Counted from the first letter of the stretch, positions 1 through 10,497 are shown. The stretch is DNA of 64,000 nucleotides from Hydrocarboniphaga effusa AP103 (GCF_000271305.1 NZ_AKGD01000001.1:1-64000), one strand, 5' to 3'. Program-made: numbers and translations. Notes: a model not told the origin generated them from the sequence alone.

Positions 1-158
1 GAAGTGACGGAGTGCGTCAACAGGAGATTTCGCCGAATATTGCAATTACATGAATGCAAAGGTTTTTTAGTTCAGGAATGACACGGACAGAAGAATCCCC
101 GCTGCTTGAAAATGCCTCGATCCGGCCACTTTGGTCATTTTCCGCTCATCTGTCTCGT

Positions 159-3100
159 TTATTGGGGCAACCGCGGCTGGGCCAGGTAGCTGATCGACTT
201 CTGCTGCCGAAGCAGCAGATTGCGAATCTCCCACTGATCATGGAGATCGGCCGACTTCAGGTATTGGGTGTCACCGCCTGACTGAACGGCGACGGGCACT
301 CCGTCTTCGAACAGGATGCGGTTGCCGGCCACCCGCGGCACCCGCTCGCCCGGGACGATCACGCCGACCAGATTGAGGGGGTCGCTCGCTCCGATGCAGA
401 CGCGCTCGATCGCCCCCCGCCCGCTTTGCGCTTGCTGTCCGTAACGGCGCAGCGCGCCAGCCGCTTCGCTCAAGGCGAACTGCTCCCCGGCGAATCCACT
501 GACGAAACGTCCGCCGAGCACCTCGCCACGCGCCTCGAGCCGCCGATAGACGTAATGCAGCTCCCGCCACGGCGGCAAGCCGGTCTCGCGCTCGAGCAGT
601 GCGCGAAACACGACGCCGTAGCGGCGCAGCAGAACGCGCGCGACATGCTCGACGCGCGGATCGGCCAAAGCGTTGACGTTGAGCTGCGAAGCGGGTTTGC
701 GCCGATGGCGCGTCAGCGCCCAGCGACCCGCATCGTCGAATGCGACGTCTCCGCGACCGAAATGCCGGCGCAGGCGATCGCGCTTGTCGCCACTCATCGT
801 GAGCGCCCGCAAGCCGGCGAAAGTGTCGCAACTCACGAGCCCCTGGCTCACGAGTTCGCCGAGCGCCTCTTCGAGCTCCGCGCCGAGCAATCCGCTATCT
901 GCGAGCAAGTCGGCAAAGAAACTCGCACCACATTGCTGCAAGGCTTCGAGCAGGCGCTCGGCCCTCGACGAAAGCTTGCGCTCGCCAGGCGGCGCTTCTT
1001 CTGCGAGCTGCCACATGGGCAGGAACTCGCGCTCACAAAACAGAATGGGGGTGCTGCGAACCGGGCCGCTGCGCTTCTTGCCCGGGTCGAGCTCACTCGC
1101 CGGGCGCTGCCAAATGATGCGGCCACTCGCGCAAAGGCGATCGAGCATCATCGGGTTGTACGCTTCGACTCTCGTCGGCAGCAGATCGTCCTCCCACGAA
1201 GCCGTCGCGCCCGCATAGCCTTCCAGTTGCTGCAGCGAAGCGAGCAGCCCGTTGTCGCCCTGATATCGGATCTCGGCCGCACTGCCCGCGAGCCGATGCC
1301 ATGCGAACAGAAAGCGCATGAAGCCCGCTGGCGGCACCGGCGCAATCTCCGAGCGGCGCTTGTCGCGTGTCTGCCGATGGATGCGCGCCATCAATCGGCG
1401 ATCGCACCACTCCTCGATCCCCGCTCCGGTGAAGTATCCGCGCACGATCGCGCCTTCCGCCTCGAGTGCATAAAGACTGGCTTCGATTGCAGAGACATCG
1501 AGGCCCAGCGGGCGGGCGAGCTGCTGCAGGCTGATGACGCCAATGAGTTCGAGCCGGCTGCGCACGAGCTCCTGCAATGCCGATCCGGCATCGGGCTCCG
1601 CCATCGTCACTGCGCGAATCGGATGCGATGGCGTGGCTTGGGGCCAAACCACACGCGCCTCGTGCCAGCGTTCCGCTGCAAGCCACAGCGGCTCGCCGCC
1701 CGCGGGATGCAGTCGCGTCACGCGTTTTTGAGCGACGAGCGTGTCGAGCCAGGCACGACCGGCCCAGTTCGTCTCATCGAGCCGGCCAACACCGCCCACG
1801 CGCCCCTGGAGCATCTCTCCCTCGAGCAGGAAACCGTGCACGACGAGCGCATCGTGCAGCTCGTCGGCGTTGCGGATCAGCGGCCAGACGTCGCCGTGCA
1901 CGCGCTCGATCGTCTCGATATCGAGTCTGGCCATGCGCTCGGCGGTCGGCAGATCCATCAGCGGCTGCATCGCGAGCGTGCGCGTGCGTCGCTCTTCTGC
2001 GGCGCCGTCATCGAGGAAGGCCGACGGCTTGGCGTTCAGGATCGCTTGCGACAGCGGTGATGGCGATGCGAGATCGCAGCAGATCACGCGAATCTCGCCG
2101 GATTCCATGCGCGCGAGCACGCGCTCGAAGCCTTCGACATCCATGGTTTCGCGCAGGCAATCGTCGATGGTCTGCTGCACGAGTGGATGATTCGGGATCT
2201 GTCGTTCGCCAACGAGGTTCTCGGCGCAGGCCACCTGGTCCGGGAACACCAGCGTCAGCAAGTCCTCCGAATCCGAGCGCTGGAATTGCGGAGGCACGCG
2301 CTTGCCGCCGTTCATGCGCCGAATGCCGAGCGCGACGGTAGCGTTCCAGCGCCAGCGCGTACCGAACATCGGGGCATCGAGCAGCGCCTGAATCAAGACG
2401 TCACGCGCCGTCGCCGACTTCAGGTAATGCTGGATCGTGTCGAGCGGAAAGCTGTGCGTGGGGCCGAGCGACAGCACGATGCTGTCTTCGAGCGCGCTGG
2501 CCTGCAGTTCGAAGTTGAAGGTGCGGCAGAAGCGCTTGCGCAGCGCGAGGCCCCAGGCGCGATTCACGCGCGAGCCGAACGGCGAATGGATCACCAGATG
2601 CGTGTCGCCCACTTCGTCGAAGAAGCGCTCGAAGATGACGCAGTTCTCGGATGGCAAGGCGCCGAGCATGGCGTATGAGCTCGCCCAGTATTCGGCGAGC
2701 TGTTGCGCTGCGGCTTCGGCGACGCCGAGCTCCTGCGCGAGCCATCGCGCGCAAGCCTCAATGCCTTGCGCGAGCCTCGCTTCGGCCTGCGTGCTGAGCT
2801 TGGAAACCGCGGCGCTGAGCTCATCGGTTCTGCCTGGCGCTTCGCCGAACCAGAACGGAATGCTCGGCGGCAAGCCTTGCGCGTCCTCGACGAGCACGCG
2901 CGTGGTTTCGACCTTGAGTATGCGATACGAGGTATTGCCGAGCTGGAAGATATCGCCGGCCATGCTCTCGAACGCGAAGTCTTCGTTGAGCGAGCCGACG
3001 CGGTGGCCTTCGGGCTGCAGCACGACGTCGTAGTCGAACTGATCGGGAATCGTGCCGGCGTTCATGACCGCCGCAAGCTTGGCGCCGGGCCGCGCACGCA

Positions 3101-4562
3101 GGCGTCGATTCACCGCGTCGAGATGCAGATAGGCGCCGCGCCGGCCGCGCCGCGTGACATAGCCATCGGCGAGCATTTGAACCACCTGCTCGAAATCTTC
3201 CTTGAGCAGGGTTCGATAAGGATCAGCGCGGCGAGCCAGCGCATAGAGCTCGTCGACGCCCCATTCGCCGCAACCGATCTCGGCGACGATCTGCTGCGCA
3301 AGCACATCGAGCGGCCGCTGCGGCAGCCGGATGCGGTCGAGCTCGCCTGCGCTGACCGCGGACAGCAAGGCCGTGCATTCGAGCAGGTCGTCCTGCGTAA
3401 GCGGGAACAGGCGACCTTTCGGAATCGCGCCGATGGCGTGGCCGGCGCGGCCCACGCGCTGAAGAAACGCATTGATCGCGCGCGGCGAGCCGAGCTGGCA
3501 GACCAGATCGACGTCGCCGATGTCGATGCCGAGCTCGAGCGAACTCGTGGCGACGAGCGCCTTGAGCTCGCCGTTCTTGAGCTGTTGCTCGGCACGCAGC
3601 CGATGCTCGCGCGACAAGCTGCCGTGGTGCGAGGTGACGAACTCCGCGCCGATGCGCTCGGCCAGGTGACGCGCGGTGCGCTCGGCGATGCGACGCTGGT
3701 TGACGAAGATCAGCGTGGTCTTGTGCGCGGCGACGAGTTCGGCGAGACGATCGTAGGTTTCGCCCCAGACTTCGCCGGACATCACCGGGGTCAGCGGCGA
3801 CTTCGGCAGCTCCATCGCGATGTCGCGCTGACGCACATGACCGGTGTCGACGATGGTGACGGGTTCATCGCGCCCACCGATCAGGTAGCGCGCCATCGCC
3901 TCGAGCGGCTTGACCGTCGCCGACAGGCCGATGCGGACGAACGGCCGGTCGCACAAGGCGGCGAGCCGTTCGAGCGTGAGCATCAGGTGCGCTCCGCGCT
4001 TGCCGCCGGCGACCGCGTGCAACTCGTCGATGATCAGCGAGCGCACGCAGCGCAGCATCTCGCGGCCGCCCTGCGAGGTCAGCAGGATGAACAAGGACTC
4101 CGGTGTGGTCACGAGAATGTGCGGCGGCGTCTTGCGCATGCGCTCGCGCTCGAACATCGGCGTATCGCCGGTGCGCACGGCATCGCGAATGCCGACATCG
4201 GGCAAACCCATCGCTGCCAGTTGGGCGCGGATGCCGCTCAGCGGTTCCTGCAGGTTCTTCTGGATGTCGTTCGACAGCGCCTTGAGCGGCGACACATATA
4301 AGACATAGACCCGATCCTGCAGCGGCTGCTCGAGCCCTTCTTCGACGAGATCGTTGATCGCGGCGAGGAACGCGGCGAGCGTCTTGCCCGAGCCGGTCGG
4401 GGCCGCGATCAGGGCATGGCGGTTCTGCGAGGTGACCGCCCAGGCGCGCTGCTGCACCTCGGTGGGCTGGCCGAAGCGGGAGTGAAGCCATCGGGTGACG
4501 GCGGGATGGAACGGACCATCCCGGCCTTGCCGCAGGGCAGCGAGATCGAGGCGGTATTGCAT
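159..4562 (-). CDS. lhr: Lhr-type large ATP-dependent helicase
   Basis: Superfamily 2 helicase of the Lhr (large helicase-related) family, acting on nucleic acids in the cytoplasm and thought to serve DNA repair. The 1467-aa length fits full-length Lhr. Visible motifs are Walker A APTGSGKT (residues 54-61), the DEAH-type box DELH near residue 178, SAT motif III (GLSATV), and the motif V/VI region ending QRVGRAGH near residue 400. The long C-terminal part (about 450-1467) is the Lhr-specific extension with winged-helix-like and Lhr C-terminal regions. It stands alone and divergent from the TonB receptor downstream of its start, with about 110 bp of AT-richer DNA between them. The start ATG gives the expected N-terminus just ahead of the Q-motif region (TEVQQRAW). 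A long open antisense frame under it is a GC-composition artefact. Confidence 0.95.
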   Translation of the reverse strand: MQYRLDLAALRQGRDGPFHPAVTRWLHSRFGQPTEVQQRAWAVTSQNRHALIAAPTGSGKTLAAFLAAINDLVEEGLEQPLQDRVYVLYVSPLKALSNDIQKNLQEPLSGIRAQLAAMGLPDVGIRDAVRTGDTPMFERERMRKTPPHILVTTPESLFILLTSQGGREMLRCVRSLIIDELHAVAGGKRGAHLMLTLERLAALCDRPFVRIGLSATVKPLEAMARYLIGGRDEPVTIVDTGHVRQRDIAMELPKSPLTPVMSGEVWGETYDRLAELVAAHKTTLIFVNQRRIAERTARHLAERIGAEFVTSHHGSLSREHRLRAEQQLKNGELKALVATSSLELGIDIGDVDLVCQLGSPRAINAFLQRVGRAGHAIGAIPKGRLFPLTQDDLLECTALLSAVSAGELDRIRLPQRPLDVLAQQIVAEIGCGEWGVDELYALARRADPYRTLLKEDFEQVVQMLADGYVTRRGRRGAYLHLDAVNRRLRARPGAKLAAVMNAGTIPDQFDYDVVLQPEGHRVGSLNEDFAFESMAGDIFQLGNTSYRILKVETTRVLVEDAQGLPPSIPFWFGEAPGRTDELSAAVSKLSTQAEARLAQGIEACARWLAQELGVAEAAAQQLAEYWASSYAMLGALPSENCVIFERFFDEVGDTHLVIHSPFGSRVNRAWGLALRKRFCRTFNFELQASALEDSIVLSLGPTHSFPLDTIQHYLKSATARDVLIQALLDAPMFGTRWRWNATVALGIRRMNGGKRVPPQFQRSDSEDLLTLVFPDQVACAENLVGERQIPNHPLVQQTIDDCLRETMDVEGFERVLARMESGEIRVICCDLASPSPLSQAILNAKPSAFLDDGAAEERRTRTLAMQPLMDLPTAERMARLDIETIERVHGDVWPLIRNADELHDALVVHGFLLEGEMLQGRVGGVGRLDETNWAGRAWLDTLVAQKRVTRLHPAGGEPLWLAAERWHEARVVWPQATPSHPIRAVTMAEPDAGSALQELVRSRLELIGVISLQQLARPLGLDVSAIEASLYALEAEGAIVRGYFTGAGIEEWCDRRLMARIHRQTRDKRRSEIAPVPPAGFMRFLFAWHRLAGSAAEIRYQGDNGLLASLQQLEGYAGATASWEDDLLPTRVEAYNPMMLDRLCASGRIIWQRPASELDPGKKRSGPVRSTPILFCEREFLPMWQLAEEAPPGERKLSSRAERLLEALQQCGASFFADLLADSGLLGAELEEALGELVSQGLVSCDTFAGLRALTMSGDKRDRLRRHFGRGDVAFDDAGRWALTRHRRKPASQLNVNALADPRVEHVARVLLRRYGVVFRALLERETGLPPWRELHYVYRRLEARGEVLGGRFVSGFAGEQFALSEAAGALRRYGQQAQSGRGAIERVCIGASDPLNLVGVIVPGERVPRVAGNRILFEDGVPVAVQSGGDTQYLKSADLHDQWEIRNLLLRQQKSISYLAQPRLPQ

Positions 4563-4709
4563 GTTCCGATTATGCGCCCGTGGCGATCGCGGCCGAGGCA
4601 GCGGCCCGCGCTGTTTCCCGGCTCTTTAGATAGCTCGATAAGTTATTTCTCGAAAAATTCTTAGATACCTAGAGTGCGCGCCTCAGTGGGAAGATCATTT
4701 TTATTGGGG

Positions 4710-7160
4710 ATGAGCACTTTGAAATACCAAAAAGTTATTACTAAAGAATTCACGAACCGTGTGACGCCGTCGCTCGTCTCGATGGCCTCGGTCGCCGTGC
4801 TGTCCCTCTGGACCGCGCCGGGTCTCGCCCAGGAAAGCTCCGCAGGAGGCATCGAAGTCGCCGTGGCCCCGGAGGCCGTCCAGGCCAGCTCACAGGTCGA
4901 GGAGATTCTGGTCACCGCACGCCGTCGCGAAGAAAGCGTGCAGGAAGTGCCGATCCCGATCTCGGTCGTCGACGACGCCCTGCTGACGCAGACCGGCGCC
5001 TTCAACGTGAACCGCCTGAAGGAGCTGATTCCGACGGTGCAGTTCTACTCCACCAATCCGCGTAATTCGGCGATCAACATCCGCGGTCTCGGTGCGCCAT
5101 ACGGTCTCACCAACGACGGCCTCGAACCGGGCGTCGGCCTCTACGTGGATGGCGTGTTCAACGCGCGCCCGGCCGCCGCGACGCTGGATTTCATCGACGT
5201 GCAGCAGATCGAAGTGCTGCGCGGCCCGCAGGGCACGCTGTACGGCAAGAACACCACCGCCGGCGCGATCAACGTCACCACCAAGAAGCCGAGCTTCACG
5301 CCCGAAACGCGCTTTGAACAGTCGTTCGGCAACTACGGATTCATCCAGTCCAAGGCTTCGATCACCGGCGGCCTGAGCGACAAGCTCGCCGCGCGCCTGT
5401 CGTTCGCCGGCACCCAGCGGGACGGCTTCCTGCACAACGTCGCCACCGATGACGACCTCAACGACCTGAACAACCTCGGCTTCCGCGGCCAGCTGCTCTA
5501 CAACGCCAGCGACGATCTGCAGTTCATCCTGGCCGGCGACCTCACCCGCCAGCGTCCCGAAGGCTATGCGCAGGTTTACGCCGGCGTCGCGCCGACACTG
5601 CGTGCACCCAACCGCCAGTACGCCGCGATCACCGCCGATCTCGGTTACACGGTGCCGAGCACCAACCCGTTCGATCGCCTGACCGACACCGACACCGCCT
5701 GGCGCTCGCGCCAGGACATGGGCGGAATCTCGCTGACCGCCGACTACAAGACCGCCATCGGCCAGCTGACTTCGATCACCGCCTGGCGCTTCTGGAACTG
5801 GGATCCGTCCAACGACCGCGACTACCTCGGCCTGCCGATCACGACGATCTCGGCCGCTCCGTCGACCCAGGAACAGTGGACGCAGGAAGTCCGCCTCACC
5901 GGCGACATCACGCCGAGCCTGAACTACGTCGTCGGCGTGTTCGGCTTCTACCAGAACATCAAGTCCGACCCGGTCCACGTGCAGGAGCAGGGCGCCGCCG
6001 CTGCGCGCTTCCTGCTGAACCCAGGCGCCGCGGGCTATCGCGCCGACTTGCTGACCGGCTACGGTCAGAACACCAAGATCGACTTCGATACCGAGAGCGC
6101 CGCGCTGTTCGGCCAGCTCGACTGGAGCATCACCGAGAAGCTGCACCTGTTGCCCGGCCTGCGCCTCAACTACGACAAGAAGAAGATGGACTTCGCGGCC
6201 ACCACCTATGGTGGCCCGGCCAACCCGACGCCTGCCGAGCGCACACTGCTTCTCGGCGTGCTGTCGCCGCAGGCCTATAAAGCCGATGTCGACGACACCA
6301 ACGTTTCGGGCCAGTTGACGCTCGCCTATTCGGTGACCGACACCATCAATACCTATGCGACTTACGCCAAGAGCTACAAGTCGGTGGGAATGAACAGTGC
6401 GGCCCTGCCGACCGTCACCGATGCGCAAACGGGTGAAACAGTTCCGGTGCTGAGCGCGGCAACGGTCAAGCCCGAAGACGTCAACCACTACGAAGTCGGC
6501 ATCAAGACCCAGCCGCTGCCCGGCGTGACCGCCAACCTGTCGGTGTTCAACACCGACATCGAGGACTTCCAGGCGCAGGTACAGAACAACGCGGTCGGCG
6601 CGCTGCGCGGCTACCTCGCCAACGCCAAGAAGGTGCGCGTGCGCGGCGTCGAGTTCGACAGCAGCGCCCGCCTCGGCGCCTTCAGCCTGTTCGCGAACGC
6701 GGCCTACACCGACGGCGAGTACCGCTCGTTCAAGGATGCGCCGGCCCCGCTGGAGCGCAGCGGCGGCAGCGACCCCTTGACCCAGGTCGTCGATGCCTCC
6801 GGCACGCGCCTGCCCGGCATTTCGAAGTGGGCGGGGTCGCTCGGCGGCGAATACGTGATCACGGGCGGCCTGCTCGGTCGCGCTGGCGACTACTACATCG
6901 GGGCCGATGCGAGCTCGCGTTCCGACTTCTCGTCGGCGGCAACGGAGTCGGCTTATCTGAACGTGGGCGGCTACACGCTGTACAACGCCCGCGCCGGTTT
7001 CCGCGCCAACGACGGCTGGGAATTCTCGTTCTGGATCCGCAACCTCACGGACAAGGATTACTTCGAACTGCTGGCCGCCGCTTCGGGTAGCACCGGCCTG
7101 TACGTCGGCCAGCCCGGCGACCCGCAGACCTACGGTCTGACGATCCGCGCCCGCTTCTAA
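4710..7160 (+). CDS. TonB-dependent outer-membrane receptor
   Basis: Outer-membrane beta-barrel receptor energised by TonB-ExbBD. Residues 1-41 look like a signal peptide, with cleavage near GLAQ/ES. A TonB-box/plug start follows (EEILVTARRREE), then the plug domain with the typical VLRGPQGTLYGKNTTAG segment, and a barrel ending in a C-terminal Phe (TIRARF), as the BAM complex requires. At 816 aa it is of normal length. I prefer ATG 4710 over a GTG at 4674 because it starts at the signal peptide; neither has a strong ribosome site. No transporter, sigma factor or catabolic gene sits beside it, so the substrate cannot be inferred. The sequence style (single plug, no secretin/TonB N-terminal signalling domain) is that of the many receptors found in Xanthomonadales and sphingomonads. 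A strong terminator follows. Confidence 0.93.
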   Translation: MSTLKYQKVITKEFTNRVTPSLVSMASVAVLSLWTAPGLAQESSAGGIEVAVAPEAVQASSQVEEILVTARRREESVQEVPIPISVVDDALLTQTGAFNVNRLKELIPTVQFYSTNPRNSAINIRGLGAPYGLTNDGLEPGVGLYVDGVFNARPAAATLDFIDVQQIEVLRGPQGTLYGKNTTAGAINVTTKKPSFTPETRFEQSFGNYGFIQSKASITGGLSDKLAARLSFAGTQRDGFLHNVATDDDLNDLNNLGFRGQLLYNASDDLQFILAGDLTRQRPEGYAQVYAGVAPTLRAPNRQYAAITADLGYTVPSTNPFDRLTDTDTAWRSRQDMGGISLTADYKTAIGQLTSITAWRFWNWDPSNDRDYLGLPITTISAAPSTQEQWTQEVRLTGDITPSLNYVVGVFGFYQNIKSDPVHVQEQGAAAARFLLNPGAAGYRADLLTGYGQNTKIDFDTESAALFGQLDWSITEKLHLLPGLRLNYDKKKMDFAATTYGGPANPTPAERTLLLGVLSPQAYKADVDDTNVSGQLTLAYSVTDTINTYATYAKSYKSVGMNSAALPTVTDAQTGETVPVLSAATVKPEDVNHYEVGIKTQPLPGVTANLSVFNTDIEDFQAQVQNNAVGALRGYLANAKKVRVRGVEFDSSARLGAFSLFANAAYTDGEYRSFKDAPAPLERSGGSDPLTQVVDASGTRLPGISKWAGSLGGEYVITGGLLGRAGDYYIGADASSRSDFSSAATESAYLNVGGYTLYNARAGFRANDGWEFSFWIRNLTDKDYFELLAAASGSTGLYVGQPGDPQTYGLTIRARF

Positions 7161-7178
7161 GTCTTTCGCTTGACCCCA

Positions 7179-7223
7179 CCGGGGCCGGGATGCCGCTATG
7201 GCATCCTGCGCCCCGGTTTTTTT
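7179..7223 (+). terminator. Rho-independent terminator after the TonB receptor
   Basis: A long stem made of CCGGGGC/GCCCCGG at the base and GGATGCC/GGCATCC near the loop, followed by seven T residues. It ends the receptor transcript about 20 nt past its stop codon, so the ogt gene immediately downstream probably has its own promoter or depends on read-through. Confidence 0.9.
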
Positions 7224-7238
7224 GTTGGGGGTCCGCAA

Positions 7239-7730
7239 ATGAGCAGCGCCCTGTTCGCATCGACGCTCGAAAGCCCGGTCGGCGACCTGCTGCTGCTCGC
7301 CGACGAGTTCGGGCTGCGCGCGCTCTACATGGAGTACCGCCGCTATCCGCCCATCGCGGCCGACTGGCAACACGACGAGGCCCGCTTTGCCCGGGCCAAG
7401 CAGCAGTTGCGCGCCTATTTCGGCCGTGAGCTGCGCGATTTCGATCTGCCGCTGTCGGTGGTCGGCAGTCCGTTCCAGAAACGCGTCTGGGATGAGCTGC
7501 TGAGGATTCCGTACGGCGAGACCGTGAGCTACGGTTCACTCGCCAGAACGCTCGGCGATGCCAAGGCCTCACGCGCGGTCGGGCTCGCGAACGGGCGCAA
7601 TCCGATCAGCATCATCGTGCCGTGCCATCGCGTGGTCGGAAGCACCGGCTCGCTGACCGGCTACGGTGGCGGAATCGAGCGCAAGCGCTGGCTGCTCGCG
7701 CACGAAAGCGGCGAAGCCCAGCTGTTCTGA
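7239..7730 (+). CDS. ogt: Methylated-DNA--protein-cysteine S-methyltransferase (Ogt type)
   Basis: Suicide DNA repair enzyme that moves the alkyl group from O6-alkylguanine (and O4-alkylthymine) to its own cysteine. The signature PCHRVVG, with the acceptor Cys, is present near residue 128. The preceding helix-turn-helix region (SYGSLARTLG, SRAVGLANGRNP) is also typical. ATG 7239 gives 163 aa, the usual length for Ogt, and lies just after the terminator. An upstream in-frame extension to 7170 would run through the terminator stem and is unlikely. It has no Ada-type N-terminal domain. It converges on prpR, whose stop codon is 19 nt downstream. Confidence 0.93.
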   Translation: MSSALFASTLESPVGDLLLLADEFGLRALYMEYRRYPPIAADWQHDEARFARAKQQLRAYFGRELRDFDLPLSVVGSPFQKRVWDELLRIPYGETVSYGSLARTLGDAKASRAVGLANGRNPISIIVPCHRVVGSTGSLTGYGGGIERKRWLLAHESGEAQLF

Positions 7731-7748
7731 TCGCGCTTCGTAAGCGGC

Positions 7749-9371
7749 CTATCCCAGCGATCGCTCGCGCAGCCAACGCCACAGCGTGGTGCGCGAAACT
7801 CCGAGCTGGTCGGCCAGCTTTTCGCGGCTGCCGCCGACGGCGGCGAGCGCACGCTGCAAGCTCGCGGCGTCGGGCCTGACGACGCGCGAGGACAGTGCGT
7901 GGGCCTGCAGGCGCGCCGTGTCGTTCGACAGCGAGCCGGCCGGCTCCGCGATCGTCTGCGCGCCTCCGAACAGCTCCGGCGCGCAGCGCAGCAGCAGCGG
8001 ACGCGTGATCGCGGACAGTGGCGATTCGGCATGTGCGAGCACGGCGAGGCGCTCGGCGAGATTGCGCAGCTCGCGCAGGTTGCCGGGCCAGCCGTGGCGC
8101 TGCAGCAAAGCATGCGCGGGACCGTCGAGCACCATCGCGCCGGCGCCGGCCGCGCGCAGGAAGTTCATCAGCAGCAGCGGGATGTCGTCGACCCGTTCGC
8201 GCAGCGGAGCGAGCGCGATGCGCAGCACGTTGAGACGGTAGTAAAGATCGCGACGAAAACGCCCGTCGGCGACGCGTGCATCGAGTTCCACATGTGTGGC
8301 CGCGATCACGCGCACGTCGACCGGCGTCGGTCGCACGCTGCCGACGCGCAGTACCTCGCGCTCTTCGAGCACGCGCAGCAGACGCGTCTGCAAGGCCAGC
8401 GGCATTTCGCCGATCTCGTCGAGGAATAAAGTGCCGCCGTTGGCCGCTTCGATGAGGCCGACGCGCCCGCCGCGACGCGAGCCCGTGAACGCGCCTTCCT
8501 CGTAGCCGAACAGCTCGGATTCGAGCAGCGATTCGGCGATCGCGCCGCAATTCACGGCCACGAACGGCGACGAACGACGCGCGCTCGCGCCATGCAGGGC
8601 CTGGGCGACGAGTTCCTTGCCGGTGCCGGTTTCGCCGGTCACGAGCACGGTGCGATCGCTCGCCCCATACAGGCGGATCTGGTCGCGCAGCACCGTGGTC
8701 GATTCGCTGTTGCCGATCAGCCGGCGCAGGCTGAATTTCGAGTCGGCCGGCTTCGCCGCGAGCGCGCGACGCGGACCACTGCGAGCCGCCGAGAGCATGC
8801 GCGCGAGATCGATCGCCTGCTGGAAGCTCTTGCGGATCGAATCGGCCGAATACATCAGGATCCCGACCACGCCGAGCCGCTCGGCGAGCTCGGAAATGAA
8901 GCCGGTGCCGACGATCGCGCCACAGCCCAGCGCGATCAGTTCGGCCACCAGGTCGCGCGCCTCTTCGGTGTTCGTATACGAGCGCAGCTCGATCTGCAGG
9001 CCGAACTGCTGCTTGAACGCGGTGAACGCCGGCAGATCGGTGCCGTAGACGACCACGCCGATGCGATTCGAGTGGCGTCTTGCCCGCGCGAGCGCCTGCA
9101 TCAGGTCGAAGCCATCGGGCTGGATCAGCACGAGGGGCTTGTCGATGCGATTGCGCAGGTATTCGCCGTTGGCGCCGGCGGACAGCAGCACGTCGCAGTC
9201 TTCGGTGCGCAGGCGCTCGCGAATCAGCGTGACGGCCTCTTCGAAGCCGAGATTGATCGTGTCGATCTGAGCCCGTCCGTCGAACTCGGGCGTGACGTCG
9301 CGCAGCAGGCTCGAAAGCCGGGTCACGCTGACCGTCCAGATGATGGGCAGGCTGCTGTCCTGGGTTTGCAT
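7749..9371 (-). CDS. prpR: Propionate catabolism sigma-54 activator PrpR
   Basis: Bacterial enhancer-binding protein that senses 2-methylcitrate and activates prp genes with sigma-54 RNA polymerase. Domain order: PrpR N-terminal sensory domain (about 1-200); AAA+ domain with Walker A GETGTGKE near residue 245, the sigma-54-contacting GAFTG loop near 290 and the Walker B/GEMPLALQ region; and a C-terminal Fis-type helix-turn-helix ([17 protein letters not shown]). 540 aa is normal for the family. It is transcribed away from prpB, and its start codon lies 24 bp from a perfect palindrome that is probably its own operator, so autoregulation is likely. The convergent neighbour ogt is unrelated. Confidence 0.95.
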   Translation of the reverse strand: MQTQDSSLPIIWTVSVTRLSSLLRDVTPEFDGRAQIDTINLGFEEAVTLIRERLRTEDCDVLLSAGANGEYLRNRIDKPLVLIQPDGFDLMQALARARRHSNRIGVVVYGTDLPAFTAFKQQFGLQIELRSYTNTEEARDLVAELIALGCGAIVGTGFISELAERLGVVGILMYSADSIRKSFQQAIDLARMLSAARSGPRRALAAKPADSKFSLRRLIGNSESTTVLRDQIRLYGASDRTVLVTGETGTGKELVAQALHGASARRSSPFVAVNCGAIAESLLESELFGYEEGAFTGSRRGGRVGLIEAANGGTLFLDEIGEMPLALQTRLLRVLEEREVLRVGSVRPTPVDVRVIAATHVELDARVADGRFRRDLYYRLNVLRIALAPLRERVDDIPLLLMNFLRAAGAGAMVLDGPAHALLQRHGWPGNLRELRNLAERLAVLAHAESPLSAITRPLLLRCAPELFGGAQTIAEPAGSLSNDTARLQAHALSSRVVRPDAASLQRALAAVGGSREKLADQLGVSRTTLWRWLRERSLG

Positions 9372-9395
9372 GTTTCGGATTATGTCGCAATCGAC

Positions 9396-9427
9396 GTTTC
9401 ATTGTTTCATGAAACTCAGAATGAAAC
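9396..9427. promoter_or_regulatory. PrpR-type upstream activating palindrome
   Basis: A perfect 12-bp palindrome GTTTCATGAAAC (9404-9415) lies between an outer GTTTCAT (9396-9402) and ATGAAAC (9421-9427), giving nested dyad symmetry. It sits about 100 bp upstream of the sigma-54 promoter and next to the prpR start, the place expected of an enhancer site for PrpR. Assigning it to PrpR is inference from position. Confidence 0.7.
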
Positions 9428-9514
9428 GCCAGCTGAATGTCCGATGGACTTGCGCGAGGACAAAGTCATTTCAGATTCAGTCAGTTAGCAGTCGCGGATA
9501 TCGCGGGCCGGGCG

Positions 9515-9530
9515 TGGCACAAGCCTTGAA
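9515..9530 (+). promoter_or_regulatory. Sigma-54 (-24/-12) promoter of prpB
   Basis: TGGCAC, five bases, then TTGAA matches the sigma-54 consensus TGGCAC-N5-TTGCA at all but one conserved position. It lies 83 bp before the prpB ATG and faces it. This agrees with control by the sigma-54 activator encoded divergently. Confidence 0.7.
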
Positions 9531-9612
9531 ACCCGACGGCACCCGCGAACCTGCGGTCACCCACCCGCACGGTCCGGCCGGCCGCCTTGCCCCTCAACCA
9601 TCGGAGCCGCTC

Positions 9613-10497
9613 ATGACGACTTCCGCCGGCGCAGCCTTCCGCGCCGCCCTCGCCGCCGAAAAACCCTTGCAGGTCATCGGTGCGATCAACGCCAATCACG
9701 CCCTGCTCGCCAAGCGCGCCGGCTTCAAGGCCATCTACCTGTCGGGCGGCGGCGTCGCCGCGGGCTCGCTGGGCCTGCCCGACCTCGGCATCAACAATCT
9801 CGACGACGTGCTGACCGACGTGCGTCGCATCACCGATGTCTGCGACCTGCCGCTGCTCGTCGACATCGACACCGGCTTCGGCGCGAGCGCGTTCAACATC
9901 GAGCGCACGATCAAGACGCTGATCAAGGCCGGCGCGGCCGCCTGCCACATCGAAGACCAGGTCGGCGCCAAGCGCTGCGGCCATCGTCCGGGCAAGGAGA
10001 TCGTGTCGAAGGACGAAATGGTCGATCGCGTGAAGGCCGCCGCCGACGCCAAGACCGATCCGGACTTCTTCATCATCGCGCGCACCGACGCGATCCAGGC
10101 CGAAGGCGTGGATGCGGCGATCGAGCGCAGCATCGCCTGCGTCGAAGCCGGCGCCGACGCGATCTTCGCCGAGGCCGCCTACGATCTGCCGACGTACAAG
10201 AAGTTCGTCGATGCGGTGAAGGTTCCGGTGCTCGCCAACATCACCGAATTCGGCGCCACGCCGCTGTTCACGCGCGACGAACTCGCCAGCGTCGGCGTCG
10301 CGATCCAGCTGTATCCGCTGAGCGCCTTCCGCGCCGCGAACAAGGCGGCCGAAGCGGTCTACACCTCGATCCGCACGCAGGGCCATCAGAAGGACGTGCT
10401 CGACCTCATGCAGACGCGCGCCGAACTCTACGACCGCATCGGCTATCACGCCTTCGAGAACAAGCTCGACGCGCTGTTCGCCGCCAAGAAGAAGTAA
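9613..10497 (+). CDS. prpB: 2-methylisocitrate lyase PrpB
   Basis: Cleaves 2-methylisocitrate to pyruvate and succinate, the last step of the methylcitrate cycle for propionyl-CoA disposal. It is a member of the isocitrate lyase/PEP mutase superfamily. The catalytic signature [10 protein letters not shown] is present near residue 121, and the PrpB-like N-terminus [17 protein letters not shown] is clear. 294 aa is the usual PrpB length and is too short for AceA. ATG 9613 is chosen because the family N-terminus begins here and GGAG lies just upstream; the longer in-frame extension runs across the sigma-54 promoter. First gene of prpB-prpC-acnD-prpF. Confidence 0.95.
   Translation: MTTSAGAAFRAALAAEKPLQVIGAINANHALLAKRAGFKAIYLSGGGVAAGSLGLPDLGINNLDDVLTDVRRITDVCDLPLLVDIDTGFGASAFNIERTIKTLIKAGAAACHIEDQVGAKRCGHRPGKEIVSKDEMVDRVKAAADAKTDPDFFIIARTDAIQAEGVDAAIERSIACVEAGADAIFAEAAYDLPTYKKFVDAVKVPVLANITEFGATPLFTRDELASVGVAIQLYPLSAFRAANKAAEAVYTSIRTQGHQKDVLDLMQTRAELYDRIGYHAFENKLDALFAAKKK

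Noticed and set aside
1-158. Start of the window
   Set aside because: No gene, tRNA or convincing terminator seen between the window edge and the lhr stop; too short to judge.
426-2060. 544-codon plus-strand frame inside lhr
   Set aside because: Composition typical of antisense frames, and the minus-strand gene encodes a recognisable helicase throughout.
4890-7373. 827-codon minus-strand frame opposite the first TonB receptor
   Set aside because: Antisense to a gene with clear plug and barrel motifs, and it runs across the terminator into ogt.
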